From Bacteroidota bacterium (GTDB lineage Bacteria > Bacteroidota > Bacteroidia > Bacteroidales > B18-G4), in contig JABMQZ010000119.1 of assembly GCA_013202965.1 (NCBI GenBank), positions 1 through 51,838 on the forward strand: 51,838 bases of DNA, given 5' to 3'. The notes under the pieces are model-generated. The model did not search any database. It saw nothing but the letters and a program-made list of their open reading frames with translations, and was not told the DNA's origin. This document shows, one piece after another, positions 1-8,881 of the stretch. The first letter of the stretch is position 1, and every line of letters starts with the position of its first letter. A program made the translations under genes and the position numbers.

Positions 1-1
1 G

Positions 2-169
2 CGGAATGAAATTGGGTTAATACCTCGTGGGCTTGCCCCGAGGATAATCAATTTCAAAGATTTTTTTATTTATGATGAAAAAACGGATGAGTATACACCA
101 TACAATATTAAAATGCAAGATGAACATTGGAATTTATTTGATGATATAAATAAAAAAACGAAGCAATGA
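2..169 (+). CDS. 3' end of an unrecognised protein (partial)
   Basis: The frame is open from base 2 to the TGA at 167-169, about 55 codons, and its start lies outside the window. The last part is charged and aromatic (around DEHWNLFDD) and reads like real coding sequence. The first third runs through a hairpin repeat (21-70) that occurs again in a noncoding leader at 37884-37930. The repeat may therefore have inserted into the gene, or the gene may be a degraded fragment. I recognise no family. The DNA is AT-rich and sits next to a transposase remnant, which suggests an accessory region. Confidence 0.35.
   Translation, partial: RNEIGLIPRGLAPRIINFKDFFIYDEKTDEYTPYNIKMQDEHWNLFDDINKKTKQ
21..70 (+). 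repeat. Hairpin repeat, copy 1 (second copy at 37884-37930)
   Basis: A hairpin core (CCTCG, T, GGGC, TT, GCCC, CGAGG; 23-43) is followed by a 27-bp tail from 44 to 70 containing a run of seven T. The tail is identical to the one at 37904-37930, and the hairpin stems differ between copies in a way that keeps pairing. It could be a REP/RAYT-type or IS200-like hairpin element, or a processed transcription signal. Confidence 0.6.
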
Positions 170-272
170 CCGATAGAGCAAACATGTTGCATAAAGAAAT
201 AAATAATCCTTAATTTTGATAAAAACCTGTCCTAAAGATGGGGGGAATTATATATATCAATATCTTTCGTAG

Positions 273-587
273 GACGGACATCATCCTCAAACGCAAGGAA
301 AGATAGAACGTTATCACAGGACGATGAAGAATGTAATCAAGCTTGAAAAATACTATACTCCTGAGCAATTAAGCAGTAACATTGAAGCCTTTGTCGATTA
401 TTATAACAATCGCAGGTACCATGAATCACTCGATAATCTGACACCGGCAGATGTATACTTTAGCAGGTCTGAGGATATCCTGAAAACACGAAGGGAAACT
501 AAAAGAAGAACTATTGAGATCAAGAGAAAGAAGTGCTACAAAAGGAGTTTAATTACAGTTTATCTTTGGAAAACGCATCCTAATTGA
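273..587 (+). pseudogene. IS3-family transposase remnant (integrase core C-terminus)
   Basis: The frame from 273 reads HHPQTQGKIERYHRTMKN and later VDYYNNRRYHESLDNLTPADVYF. This is the typical end of an IS3/IS150-type DDE transposase (rve domain), including the GKIERYHR glutamate region. An in-frame TAG lies at 270-272, and no N-terminal domain or other catalytic Asp residues precede it, so only about 105 codons of a usually 280-plus-residue protein remain. An ATG at 324 could start an 87-residue fragment, but that is not a natural start. I saw no terminal inverted repeats. The piece is best read as a dead IS relic marking a rearranged edge. Confidence 0.8.
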
Positions 588-681
588 TTATATTTGACAA
601 TAGAAAAGTGCACTTTAGCTTTTTAAGCAAAACAGTCCGAGTTTATTTAAGCCGAAATATTTAACCTAAAAAACAAACACA

Positions 682-1989
682 ATGAAAACACAAAGGTTAC
701 TTTTAATTGTTGTGATCTTCTTGATTCTGTTGGTAGCAATGAATTTCATATTCTCTATAATGCGACCAAGCCAGAAACAAATTGAGTTCGGCAACACTGA
801 AGCAAACGACACAGCCATCGTTGTAGAACGTGTAAAAAATTCTGAAGAAAGAGCTCGCATGGAAGCATACCTGGCGGAATACCAGAAAGGTCAAAAAGTA
901 GTAAAAACCATAGTTGTTTCCTCTGGTGAAATCATCGACTGCATCGATCTCTACACCCAACCTGGTGTGCGGATGAACAAAATTGAAAAGAATGAAATCC
1001 AATTTGCTCCAACAACAAAGCCCGAGTCTGAGAAGATAGACTCAGGTGTACGAGTGACGGCAGTAAAAACTCCGGATATGCTGTTCATGTTAACCGGGGA
1101 TTCCTGCCCAATAGGGGCAGTGCCTGTGCGTCGTTTGACAATGGAAACCCTGACCCGCTTCGAAACGCTGGACGATTTTTTTAGGAAAGGTCACGGTTAT
1201 ATACAGCCTCCTTGCGGAAGTGATGACACACCAGCCGGTCATGCTTATGCCCACGCAGCCCGCAGCGTAGCTAACTGGGGAGGCGAATCAGTCCTCAATG
1301 TCTGGAGCCCATATGTTGAGAAATCTAATGAGTTCAGCCTCTCTCAGATTTGGGTAGTACGAGGTTCCGGAAGTAATCGCGAAACAGTTGAAGCAGGGTG
1401 GCAGGTATACAAAGATTTGTACGGAGATTGGCGAGCCCACCTGTTTATCTATTTTACTCCAGATAATTATGGCAGCGGTGGTGGCTATAACCTGACTACC
1501 GGTGCGTTTGTACAGGTGAACAACACCGTGTATATCGGGGGAGGTTTCACCAATTACAGTTCGCTCGGCGGACAGCAATGGGAAATGAAACTATTGCTGT
1601 ATAAAGACGGCACAAACGGCAGCTGGTGGCTACGCTACGGGGATACCTGGGTAGGTTATTGGCCGCGGAGCAGGTTTGATGCCAATGGATTGCGGGATCA
1701 GGCAGATAGAGTCGATTTTGGCGGGGAAATTGTAGACACCCGCACCGACAACCGACATACGCGGACCGATATGGGCAGCGGACATTGGCCATACGAGACG
1801 TTTGCCTATGCCGCCTATCAACGCAATATAAAATATGTGGATGTTTCAAATTATTACAGGAATACCACAGGACTATCCCCTTCCCACACCAACAATATGT
1901 GCTATGACATCGATCTTTACGAAACTACCGGATCCTGGGGTGTTTACTTCTACTTCGGGGGATCGGGTTATAACTCTCTCTGCCCATGA
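682..1989 (+). CDS. Neprosin-domain (DUF239-type) secreted prolyl peptidase
   Basis: A 435-residue protein with an N-terminal hydrophobic segment (residues about 5-26) that could be a signal anchor or signal peptide. An activation-peptide-like region follows (about 80-165), then a neprosin catalytic domain (about 180-435). The two glutamates expected for neprosin catalysis are visible: E237 in VEAGWQVYKDLYGD and E349 in GGEIVD, 112 residues apart, close to the spacing in plant neprosin. Neprosins are proline-cleaving glutamic peptidases best known from pitcher plants, with scattered bacterial homologues. The C-terminus keeps aromatic beta motifs (YFYFGGSGYN) and there is no T9SS domain. A lipoprotein gene and an Lgt-family gene follow closely on the same strand. 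The family call is strong; the prolyl specificity is inferred. Confidence 0.82.
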   Translation: MKTQRLLLIVVIFLILLVAMNFIFSIMRPSQKQIEFGNTEANDTAIVVERVKNSEERARMEAYLAEYQKGQKVVKTIVVSSGEIIDCIDLYTQPGVRMNKIEKNEIQFAPTTKPESEKIDSGVRVTAVKTPDMLFMLTGDSCPIGAVPVRRLTMETLTRFETLDDFFRKGHGYIQPPCGSDDTPAGHAYAHAARSVANWGGESVLNVWSPYVEKSNEFSLSQIWVVRGSGSNRETVEAGWQVYKDLYGDWRAHLFIYFTPDNYGSGGGYNLTTGAFVQVNNTVYIGGGFTNYSSLGGQQWEMKLLLYKDGTNGSWWLRYGDTWVGYWPRSRFDANGLRDQADRVDFGGEIVDTRTDNRHTRTDMGSGHWPYETFAYAAYQRNIKYVDVSNYYRNTTGLSPSHTNNMCYDIDLYETTGSWGVYFYFGGSGYNSLCP

Positions 1990-2029
1990 TCAAGGTTATC
2001 CGGGAATTCGTGATAGTGTCGGGGGAAAA

Positions 2030-2440
2030 GTGAGTTTGTATAAACAGGCATGGTACCCCAAAAGGATTGTAGTATTAGGATCATTTATTGTATTGATGAC
2101 ACAGGTTTTTGTTTTTTTTGGTTGCTCGGAAGCCAACGACAGGATTACCACTCCTGCAGATTTCACTGGCTTCATTACACAGATCAAAACAACTGAAGAC
2201 GGGAAAGGGATTGCAACTATTTTTGCAGAATCGCATGCTGACAAACTAGTGCATAGATATTTGATCGAGGTGACAAGCAATACTATGTTCTTTCAGTTGG
2301 ATAAAAAAAGTTACCATCCCTCTGACATCAATGATCTACTGCTGCACGACCATATTCAGGTCTGGTTTTCAACGCCTGTAAAAAAACCACATCCAATTCG
2401 TGGAAGGGCCAAGCAAGTTGTTGTCATCAACCATAACTAA
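2030..2440 (+). CDS. DUF3221-like lipoprotein
   Basis: I chose the GTG at 2030 because it follows a GGGGGAAAA purine run and gives a complete lipoprotein signal: basic start, hydrophobic core, then FFGC with lipidated Cys about residue 32. Longer reading upstream would overlap the neprosin gene out of frame. The mature part is about 100 residues and contains GFITQIK near its start and DHIQVWFSTPV near its end. This resembles DUF3221 (YobA-like) domains, small beta-rich extracytoplasmic domains of unknown role. It is 40 bp after the neprosin gene and 18 bp before the Lgt-family gene, so the three may be co-transcribed. Confidence 0.6.
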   Translation: MSLYKQAWYPKRIVVLGSFIVLMTQVFVFFGCSEANDRITTPADFTGFITQIKTTEDGKGIATIFAESHADKLVHRYLIEVTSNTMFFQLDKKSYHPSDINDLLLHDHIQVWFSTPVKKPHPIRGRAKQVVVINHN

Positions 2441-2458
2441 AGGATAGAGGTTTAACTT

Positions 2459-3247
2459 ATGTATCCGGTTATTTATGATTTCGGTTCCTGGAAGATTCGT
2501 TCATACGACGCAGTACTCTGCCTGGCAATCGTTATTGGCATGCTCATGGTTTGGCGCGAAGCAAGGAAAGCTGGATACCCCGGAAGACGCATGGTATTAT
2601 GTCTGGTTGGAACCGTGATCTGTGCAATACTCGGTGCGCGGATAAATGGATGGCTCTTCTGGTTTCATGGAAACATTGCCATGCTTAATTTGAATGTGAT
2701 TTCAACCGGAAATGGAATGACAGCTTTCGGGGGTCTCGCCGGAGCTTTGGGCTTTGCCGCACTGTATTCATACTGGAATCACTGGAATGTTTTGAGACTT
2801 CTGGATATAGTTGCATTTACCCTTGCGTTGACCGAAGGTATCCAGCGAATAGGTTGTTTTCTTAACGGATGCTGCTACGGACGTGAAACCACAGGTTTCC
2901 TGGGGATTTATCTGCCCGATACTCTCGGACACTGGGCATACCGTTATCCATCCCAAATCATGACAGGGATCTTCTGCTTTGCGCTGTTTGTCTTTTTATG
3001 GAAACAACGTAGAAACAAACCGTTTGAAGGGTCGTTGATGCTTTACTACCTTGTGGTGTATAATGTAGGCCGGGTAGTAATCGATTTCCTTAGAGGCGAT
3101 GAACCGGTTGTACTTGGGTTTTTGACGGCGCATCAACTGACAGCCGCAGCTATTGCATCGATCGCTGCAATTGTACTATATTATAAGCTCAAACTACGAA
3201 TGAAGACATTGAGACCTGTTGAATTAGATGACAATGTTGAGTCGTAA
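2459..3247 (+). CDS. lgt: Prolipoprotein diacylglyceryl transferase (Lgt family)
   Basis: A 262-residue polytopic membrane protein with about seven hydrophobic segments. Lgt transfers diacylglycerol from phosphatidylglycerol to the lipobox cysteine of prolipoproteins in the inner membrane. Family marks visible are GARINGW (59-65), FGGLAGA (about 90-96) and the signature-like GIQRIGCFLNGCCYG (127-141). In the classical signature (GxRIGNFxNxExxG) a glutamate stands where this protein has a Cys of the CC pair. This places it in the NGCCYG-type branch, which may be a functional variant or a paralogue with a different acceptor. It directly follows a lipoprotein gene. Whether it is the housekeeping Lgt cannot be told from this window. 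Confidence 0.78.
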   Translation: MYPVIYDFGSWKIRSYDAVLCLAIVIGMLMVWREARKAGYPGRRMVLCLVGTVICAILGARINGWLFWFHGNIAMLNLNVISTGNGMTAFGGLAGALGFAALYSYWNHWNVLRLLDIVAFTLALTEGIQRIGCFLNGCCYGRETTGFLGIYLPDTLGHWAYRYPSQIMTGIFCFALFVFLWKQRRNKPFEGSLMLYYLVVYNVGRVVIDFLRGDEPVVLGFLTAHQLTAAAIASIAAIVLYYKLKLRMKTLRPVELDDNVES

Positions 3248-3498
3248 TTTAGAAAAAATGATTTTCAGATAGTACACAGGCTTTGTGTTGCACTGGCTGT
3301 TAAAAGACTCTTACTTCCAACCTTTGCACAAGTATGTGTTCCGTAATGAACATGTTTTCCGAAGTATTTACTACGGCATTTCTTCTGTGATTAAACTTTA
3401 TTCTATTTCAAGTGTTAATGTCTTTATTATAAATGCTTATTACTTGGCAACTTTTAAATGAAGCATTAGTCTATTAGTTTTTAACGAATAGAATAAAC

Positions 3499-6102
3499 AT
3501 GAAAAGGACCGTATTGACAATAATGAGCTTCGTCTTTGTATTTGGTTTAGTAAAGATGAATGCCCAGGATGATTTTGAATCTCCTGAGATGATCTCCACA
3601 GCCATTTATCACGATGTGGTTGGCCCGCTGAAAGACTTCCCTGCAATGACGCCGGAAGAGCATGCCGAAATGGATTTACGCGAGGCCAGGATGAAGCGGA
3701 ACCAGGAACTTAAAGTAAGGAATTATCCCTATTGGGAAGAAACAAGGCCTGCAAAGCCTGATGCAGGCTTGCAAACTGAGATGGGCACCCGGAAGAGCCT
3801 GAACGGGATCCTGCAGAATTGGGAAGGGCAATATTCTTATTCTTACCCCCCTGACTGCAATGGAACTGCAGGGCCGAACCATTATATGCAGACCATCAAT
3901 GTGAAATATACCATTTATGATAAAGTAGGTACCCTCTTGGCCGGCCCGACAAACCTGAATACGCTTTTTTCGGGGGTTCCGGGAGCCAACAACAATGATG
4001 GTGATCCGGTTATTCTTTTTGATGAGCAGGCCCAGCGCTGGATGGTTGCCGAATTTTCAGGTGTCTATAGTAATCCTGACTATATGTTGATCGCTGTATC
4101 TCAAACAGACGACCCTACCGGATTATGGGACAGGTGGTCATTTGTGATGAACGGCTTCCCGGATTATATGAAATTCGGTGTGTGGCGTGATGGATATTAT
4201 ATGGGAACCAATACTTATTCAGGCAATGATATTTATGTTTTTGAAAGAGATGTGATGATCGCCGGAGGCGCCAGTCCGCAGATGGTGCAGTTCAACAACC
4301 CTTACAGGCCCAACAGTGGTTTCCATTGCGTATTGCCATTGGATAATGATGCGGCTTTTTCACCTGTAGGTACTCCCGGTGGCTTTATTACCATCAATGA
4401 TAATGCCTGGGGCGGAAGCACACAGGATCAGCTGTGGATCTACGAACTGGATGTTAATTGGGCAGTACCCTCAAGCTCCACCTTTGCTCGTGTGCAACAA
4501 CTTGATGTAGAAGCCTTCGATAGCTATTTTGGCCCGAATTGGGATAATATTGCGCAACCCGGGACCGCACAAAAACTGGATGCAATCAACCAGATCCTCA
4601 TGCACCGGGCACAATACAGGAATTTTTCAGGCTCACAACATATTGTATGTAATCATACGATTGATGTTGACAATACCGATCATGGCGGGATCCGTTGGTA
4701 TGAACTGGAACACGATGGCACTGAATGGACCATCCGTCAGTTTGGTACCTATGCACCTGATGGCGACAGCCGGTGGATGGGCAGTATGGCGATGAATGCT
4801 GCTCATGAAATTGCCATTGGATATTCTGTATCAAGCAGTTCTACTTATCCAAGTATCCGCTACGCTGGACAATCGGCTTCGGAAAATGCCAATGCTTCAG
4901 GAATACTGGATATTGCTGAAGTTTCAATTATTGAAGGAACTGCTTCTCAAACCGGCTACAATAGATGGGGCGATTATTCCAACCTGGCTGTTGATCCGGT
5001 TGATGACCATACTTTCTGGTTTACTACTGAGTATAATCTGAATGGTTCTATGAAGGGAACCCGGGTTGCCTCATTTGAGTTTGCCACGGTACCGCTTGTC
5101 GATTTTGTGGCAGATAATTTAACTCCAGGTACCACAGATACAGTGGCTTTCACCGATCTTTCTACAGGCTCACCCATATTCTGGTCATGGACTTTTACAC
5201 CTTCTACCATCACCTATCTGAATGGAACCTCTTTTTCCTCACAAAACCCTGATGTAAGGTTTGATGCTCAGGGATTTTACACCGTCGAATTAATAGCTAC
5301 CAATAGTATTGGGCCAGGAACAGAAACCAAGATAGACTATATTAATGCAGGCGAAGGAATGGCTGTTATTGCAACAGCTGATCCTGATGAAATTTGCGCC
5401 GGGGATTGGAGCCAACTGAATGCTGCCCCTACAGGAGGATCTGGTACTTATACCTATAGCTGGACTTCTGATCCTGCCGGCTTTGCCTCAACAATACAGG
5501 ATCCTGTGGCCATGCCAGTGGTAAATACTTTATACATGGTCGAGGTTTTTGATGGCAGCCTGACTGCCAACGGAGAGGTAACAGTTACGGTCAACCCATT
5601 GCCGGTGATCACACTTGGCGATTGGCCGGAGATGCTTTGCAATGTCGGAGTGCCTCCCGTACAGCTTACAGCACTTCCGGAGGGGGGCATCTACAGCGGA
5701 ACAGGAGTTTCTGCTACAGGATTGTTTATTACCAGTATAGCAGAATTAGGCTGGAATGTGATCACTTACACTTATGAAGATGCCAATGGCTGTGTGAACG
5801 CTGCGCAGGATTCAATTTATGTTGATGATTGTGTGGGGATTGCTGAAATGCCTGTGGATGAAAGTGCAGTAAACATCTATCCGAATCCGAGTATGGGCTC
5901 CTTTACCCTGGAAAGCGAATATATGATCGATAAGATCGAAATTATCGACCAGAATGGTAAAATGGTGATGATGAGGAAGATCAACGGAACCAGCACTGCT
6001 ATCTCCGCCCTTCGTAGCAAAGGCTTGTATTTTGTGCGTGTTTATTCCATAGGACAGGATGCGAAAACGACGGTTGTGAATAAGGAGATCATCATTAGGT
6101 AA
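3499..6102 (+). CDS. T9SS-exported surface protein with PKD domain
   Basis: An 867-residue protein. A signal peptide ends near NAQ (about 23). Residues about 100-540 form a large unassigned beta-rich domain with repeated aromatic/Asp motifs such as WMVAEFSG and RWGDYSNL. A PKD domain follows at about 545-625 (VDFVADN, SWTFTP, VELIATN), then a second immunoglobulin-like segment. The last about 75 residues are a type A T9SS sorting domain (VNIYPNPSMGSFTLES, then a KGLYFVRV strand). The protein should cross the outer membrane through the type IX system and be cell-surface bound or released. I see no catalytic motif I can name. An adhesive or glycan-binding role is possible but unproven. Confidence 0.75.
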   Translation: MKRTVLTIMSFVFVFGLVKMNAQDDFESPEMISTAIYHDVVGPLKDFPAMTPEEHAEMDLREARMKRNQELKVRNYPYWEETRPAKPDAGLQTEMGTRKSLNGILQNWEGQYSYSYPPDCNGTAGPNHYMQTINVKYTIYDKVGTLLAGPTNLNTLFSGVPGANNNDGDPVILFDEQAQRWMVAEFSGVYSNPDYMLIAVSQTDDPTGLWDRWSFVMNGFPDYMKFGVWRDGYYMGTNTYSGNDIYVFERDVMIAGGASPQMVQFNNPYRPNSGFHCVLPLDNDAAFSPVGTPGGFITINDNAWGGSTQDQLWIYELDVNWAVPSSSTFARVQQLDVEAFDSYFGPNWDNIAQPGTAQKLDAINQILMHRAQYRNFSGSQHIVCNHTIDVDNTDHGGIRWYELEHDGTEWTIRQFGTYAPDGDSRWMGSMAMNAAHEIAIGYSVSSSSTYPSIRYAGQSASENANASGILDIAEVSIIEGTASQTGYNRWGDYSNLAVDPVDDHTFWFTTEYNLNGSMKGTRVASFEFATVPLVDFVADNLTPGTTDTVAFTDLSTGSPIFWSWTFTPSTITYLNGTSFSSQNPDVRFDAQGFYTVELIATNSIGPGTETKIDYINAGEGMAVIATADPDEICAGDWSQLNAAPTGGSGTYTYSWTSDPAGFASTIQDPVAMPVVNTLYMVEVFDGSLTANGEVTVTVNPLPVITLGDWPEMLCNVGVPPVQLTALPEGGIYSGTGVSATGLFITSIAELGWNVITYTYEDANGCVNAAQDSIYVDDCVGIAEMPVDESAVNIYPNPSMGSFTLESEYMIDKIEIIDQNGKMVMMRKINGTSTAISALRSKGLYFVRVYSIGQDAKTTVVNKEIIIR

Positions 6103-6187
6103 AAGATTATGCTTATATTCCCCCCTGTACTCGGAGTGTACTGAAAAATCAGAGTGAATATATAATTAACACTTAAACTTATAATAT

Positions 6188-7726
6188 ATGAAAAAAATCA
6201 CAATTTTACTTGCAATTCTTGCAATGCCATTTATGATGATGGCACAGGGGAATGACAAACCCAATATCCTTGTAATTTGGGGTGATGACATCGGACAATC
6301 TAACATCAGTGCCTATACCATGGGGCTGGTTGGATACCAAACACCAAACATCGACCGTATTGCTGACGAAGGAATGATCTTCACCGATTATTATTCTGAG
6401 CAAAGTTGCACTGCCGGCCGTTCGTCTTTTATTATGGGACAAAGTGTTTTTCGTACCGGCTTAAGTAAAGTAGGTTTGCCAGGTGCTAAAGAAGGTATTT
6501 CTGAAGAAGACCCTACTATTGCCGAATTGTTAAAACCACTTGGCTACAGAACAGGCCAGTTTGGTAAAAACCACCTGGGCGATAGAGACGAACATCTACC
6601 TACCAACCACGGCTTTGATGAATTCTATGGAAACCTGTACCACTTAAATGCAGAAGAAGAACCTGAATTACCGGATTATCCGGATCCTGAACAATATCCG
6701 GATTTCGCAAAGAAATATGGTCCACGTGGCGTTATACATTCTTATGCTAACGGTAGCATTGAAGATACCGGACCATTGACTAAAAAAAGGATGGAAACTA
6801 TTGATGACGAATCCATTGCTGCCGCTGAAAAATTTATCAGAGATGCTGTTAAGTCTGGCGAACCATTTTTTGTTTGGTGGAACGGAACAAGAATGCACTT
6901 TCGTACGCATGTAAAAGCTGAACATAGAGGAATTTCCGGACAAGATGAATATGCCGATGGTATGGTTGAACACGATATGCATGTTGGTCAATTATTGGAT
7001 CTTTTAGATGAGTTAGGCATTGCTGATAATACTATCGTGCAATTTGGTACAGATAATGGCCCCCATAAAAACACCTGGCCTGACGCTGGTTTAAACTCCT
7101 TTAGAGGAGAAAAAAACACTAACTGGGAAGGTGGTTGGAGAACACCTTCTATGGTCCGTTGGCCGGGGCATATTGAAGAAGGCTCTGTTTCCAATGGAAT
7201 TATCTCTGGTATGGATTGGTTGCCAACTTTCCTGGCTGCTGCAGGACAAGATGATATTAAAGAAAAACTTTTAGAAGGATATACAATCGGTGACAAAACT
7301 TATAAGGTTCATTTGGATGGGTACAATTTACTTCCCCTTCTTGTAGGTGAAGTTGAAGAAAGCCCACGACATGAGATTTTTTATTTTTCTGATGATGGAG
7401 ATTTAACGGCATTAAGATACGATGACTGGAAGATTATTTTTATGGAGCAAAGAGCTGATGGTACCATGTTAGTCTGGGCAAACCCATTCACCCCATTGAG
7501 AGTGCCGCTTATTTATAATTTAAGAAGAGATCCGTATGAGTTTGCAACAATTACTTCTAATACATATTACGACTGGCAATTAAATCATGTGTTTTTATTA
7601 ATACCTGCGCAAGATATTGTGGGTGAATTTTTAATGACATTTAAAGATTACCCTCCACGTATGAAAGCGGCAAGTTTCAGCCTTGATAAGGTGATGAAGA
7701 AACTATCCACACCAGCAAGTCATTAA
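6188..7726 (+). CDS. Arylsulfatase (S1 sulfatase family)
   Basis: A 512-residue sulfatase with a signal peptide ending near MMMAQ (20). The alkaline-phosphatase-like fold is marked by the metal motif VIWGDDIGQSN (29-39), the modification motif SCTAGRSSF with Cys74 as predicted formylglycine precursor, and a later metal site QFGTDNGPH. Sulfatases of this family hydrolyse sulfate esters after Cys oxidation by an FGE or anSME enzyme, neither of which is in this window. The gene is more AT-rich than the 12-30 kb region. It is followed by a strong terminator and a HAD-family lipoprotein, a pairing often seen for this sulfatase type. The substrate cannot be deduced. Confidence 0.9.
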   Translation: MKKITILLAILAMPFMMMAQGNDKPNILVIWGDDIGQSNISAYTMGLVGYQTPNIDRIADEGMIFTDYYSEQSCTAGRSSFIMGQSVFRTGLSKVGLPGAKEGISEEDPTIAELLKPLGYRTGQFGKNHLGDRDEHLPTNHGFDEFYGNLYHLNAEEEPELPDYPDPEQYPDFAKKYGPRGVIHSYANGSIEDTGPLTKKRMETIDDESIAAAEKFIRDAVKSGEPFFVWWNGTRMHFRTHVKAEHRGISGQDEYADGMVEHDMHVGQLLDLLDELGIADNTIVQFGTDNGPHKNTWPDAGLNSFRGEKNTNWEGGWRTPSMVRWPGHIEEGSVSNGIISGMDWLPTFLAAAGQDDIKEKLLEGYTIGDKTYKVHLDGYNLLPLLVGEVEESPRHEIFYFSDDGDLTALRYDDWKIIFMEQRADGTMLVWANPFTPLRVPLIYNLRRDPYEFATITSNTYYDWQLNHVFLLIPAQDIVGEFLMTFKDYPPRMKAASFSLDKVMKKLSTPASH

Positions 7727-7732
7727 TAAAAC

Positions 7733-7769
7733 AAAAAGACCGGGTAGTGAAAATTATCCGGTCTTTTTT
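7733..7769 (+). terminator. Rho-independent terminator after the sulfatase gene
   Basis: A perfect AAAGACCGG / CCGGTCTTT stem lies right after the sulfatase stop and is followed by a run of T. It is the clearest intrinsic terminator in the window together with 29584-29616. Confidence 0.85.
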
Positions 7770-7781
7770 GAAATAAGTAAT

Positions 7782-8822
7782 ATGAGGAAAACAATCAGTA
7801 TTTTAGGACTTAGTATCTTAATAATTGTTTTTGTGTCATGTATATCGGGTACAAAAAGCGACAGTCAAGATGCAAATCATATAATTGAAAATGCAGATCC
7901 TTTGCCCTCATGGAATGAAGGAGTAAGCAAAACCGCCATCATTAATTATGTGAATGATGTAACAAATACAGAAAGCAGCAACTTTATTGCCATCCCTGAC
8001 CGTATTGCTGCTTTCGACAATGATGGTAACCTTTGGTCTGAACAACCCATGTATTTCCAGTTATTTTTTGCTATTGACAGAATAAAGGCATTGGCTCCAC
8101 AGCATCCGGAATGGAAAACAGAACAACCATTTAAAGCGGTATTAGAAAATGATATGAAAGAGTTGGCCAAGCAGGGTGAGCATGGAATTTTAAAATTGGT
8201 TATGGCATCACATGCAGGCAATACAACCGATGAATTTGAAGCAATTGTAAAAGAATGGTTAGCGACTTCAAAACATCCAAGATTTAATAGGCCTTTTACT
8301 GATTTGGTATATCAGCCAATGCTGGAACTCGTCAAATATTTACAAGTAAATAATTTTAAAACCTTTATCGTTTCCGGTGGAGGAGTAGAATTTATGCGCC
8401 CCTGGGTAGAAGATGCATATGGAATTTCTCGTGATCAAGTGATAGGAAGTAGTATTAAAACTGAATATGATTACAATAGCGGGAATCCTGTAATTAGAAG
8501 GTTACCAGAAATTGATTTTATTGATGATAAAGAAGGAAAGCCTGAAGGTATAAATAAATTTATTGGTCGCAAACCTGTTTTTGCATCGGGAAATTCTGAT
8601 GGAGATTTGCAAATGCTGCGATGGGCAGCGTCAAATAACTTAAAAAGTTTTATGCTTTATGTTCATCATACTGATTCTATAAGAGAATGGGCTTATGATA
8701 GAGAATCTCATATTGGCCGTTTGGATATAGGATTGGATGAAGCAAATGAAAAAGGATGGACAGTAATTGATATGAAAAAGGATTGGAAAGTTATATATCC
8801 ATTTGCATTAACAGGAAAATAA
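7782..8822 (+). CDS. HAD-superfamily phosphatase-like lipoprotein
   Basis: A 346-residue protein. The lipoprotein signal ends at Cys20 (IVFVSC). HAD motif I is AAFDNDGNLW with the Asp nucleophile at residue 79 and the acid/base Asp at 81. Motif II is the Ser of FIVSGGGVEF, and motif IV is ASGNSDGDLQML. These residues support a phosphoserine-phosphatase-like hydrolase acting outside the cytoplasm. A conserved aromatic-rich cap follows motif I (SEQPMYFQLFFAIDR). The gene starts 55 bp after the sulfatase and shares its AT-rich composition, although a terminator lies between. This class is frequently adjacent to arylsulfatase genes. The substrate is unknown. Confidence 0.8.
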   Translation: MRKTISILGLSILIIVFVSCISGTKSDSQDANHIIENADPLPSWNEGVSKTAIINYVNDVTNTESSNFIAIPDRIAAFDNDGNLWSEQPMYFQLFFAIDRIKALAPQHPEWKTEQPFKAVLENDMKELAKQGEHGILKLVMASHAGNTTDEFEAIVKEWLATSKHPRFNRPFTDLVYQPMLELVKYLQVNNFKTFIVSGGGVEFMRPWVEDAYGISRDQVIGSSIKTEYDYNSGNPVIRRLPEIDFIDDKEGKPEGINKFIGRKPVFASGNSDGDLQMLRWAASNNLKSFMLYVHHTDSIREWAYDRESHIGRLDIGLDEANEKGWTVIDMKKDWKVIYPFALTGK

Positions 8823-8855
8823 GCAACGAAACACCAACTTTTTAACTTCTTTCTT

Positions 8856-8863
8856 ATCTTTGC
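8856..8863 (+). promoter_or_regulatory. Bacteroidota -7 box for the DUF4197 gene
   Basis: TATCTTTG matches the TAnnTTTG consensus and stands 18 bp before the ATG at 8882. Confidence 0.6.
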
Positions 8864-8881
8864 AGCATAAAAATTTAGCTT

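Noticed and set aside
1835-2029. Upstream ATG extension of the DUF3221-like lipoprotein
   Set aside because: It would overlap the neprosin gene out of frame by 155 bp and bury the lipoprotein signal; the GTG at 2030 gives a proper signal peptide.
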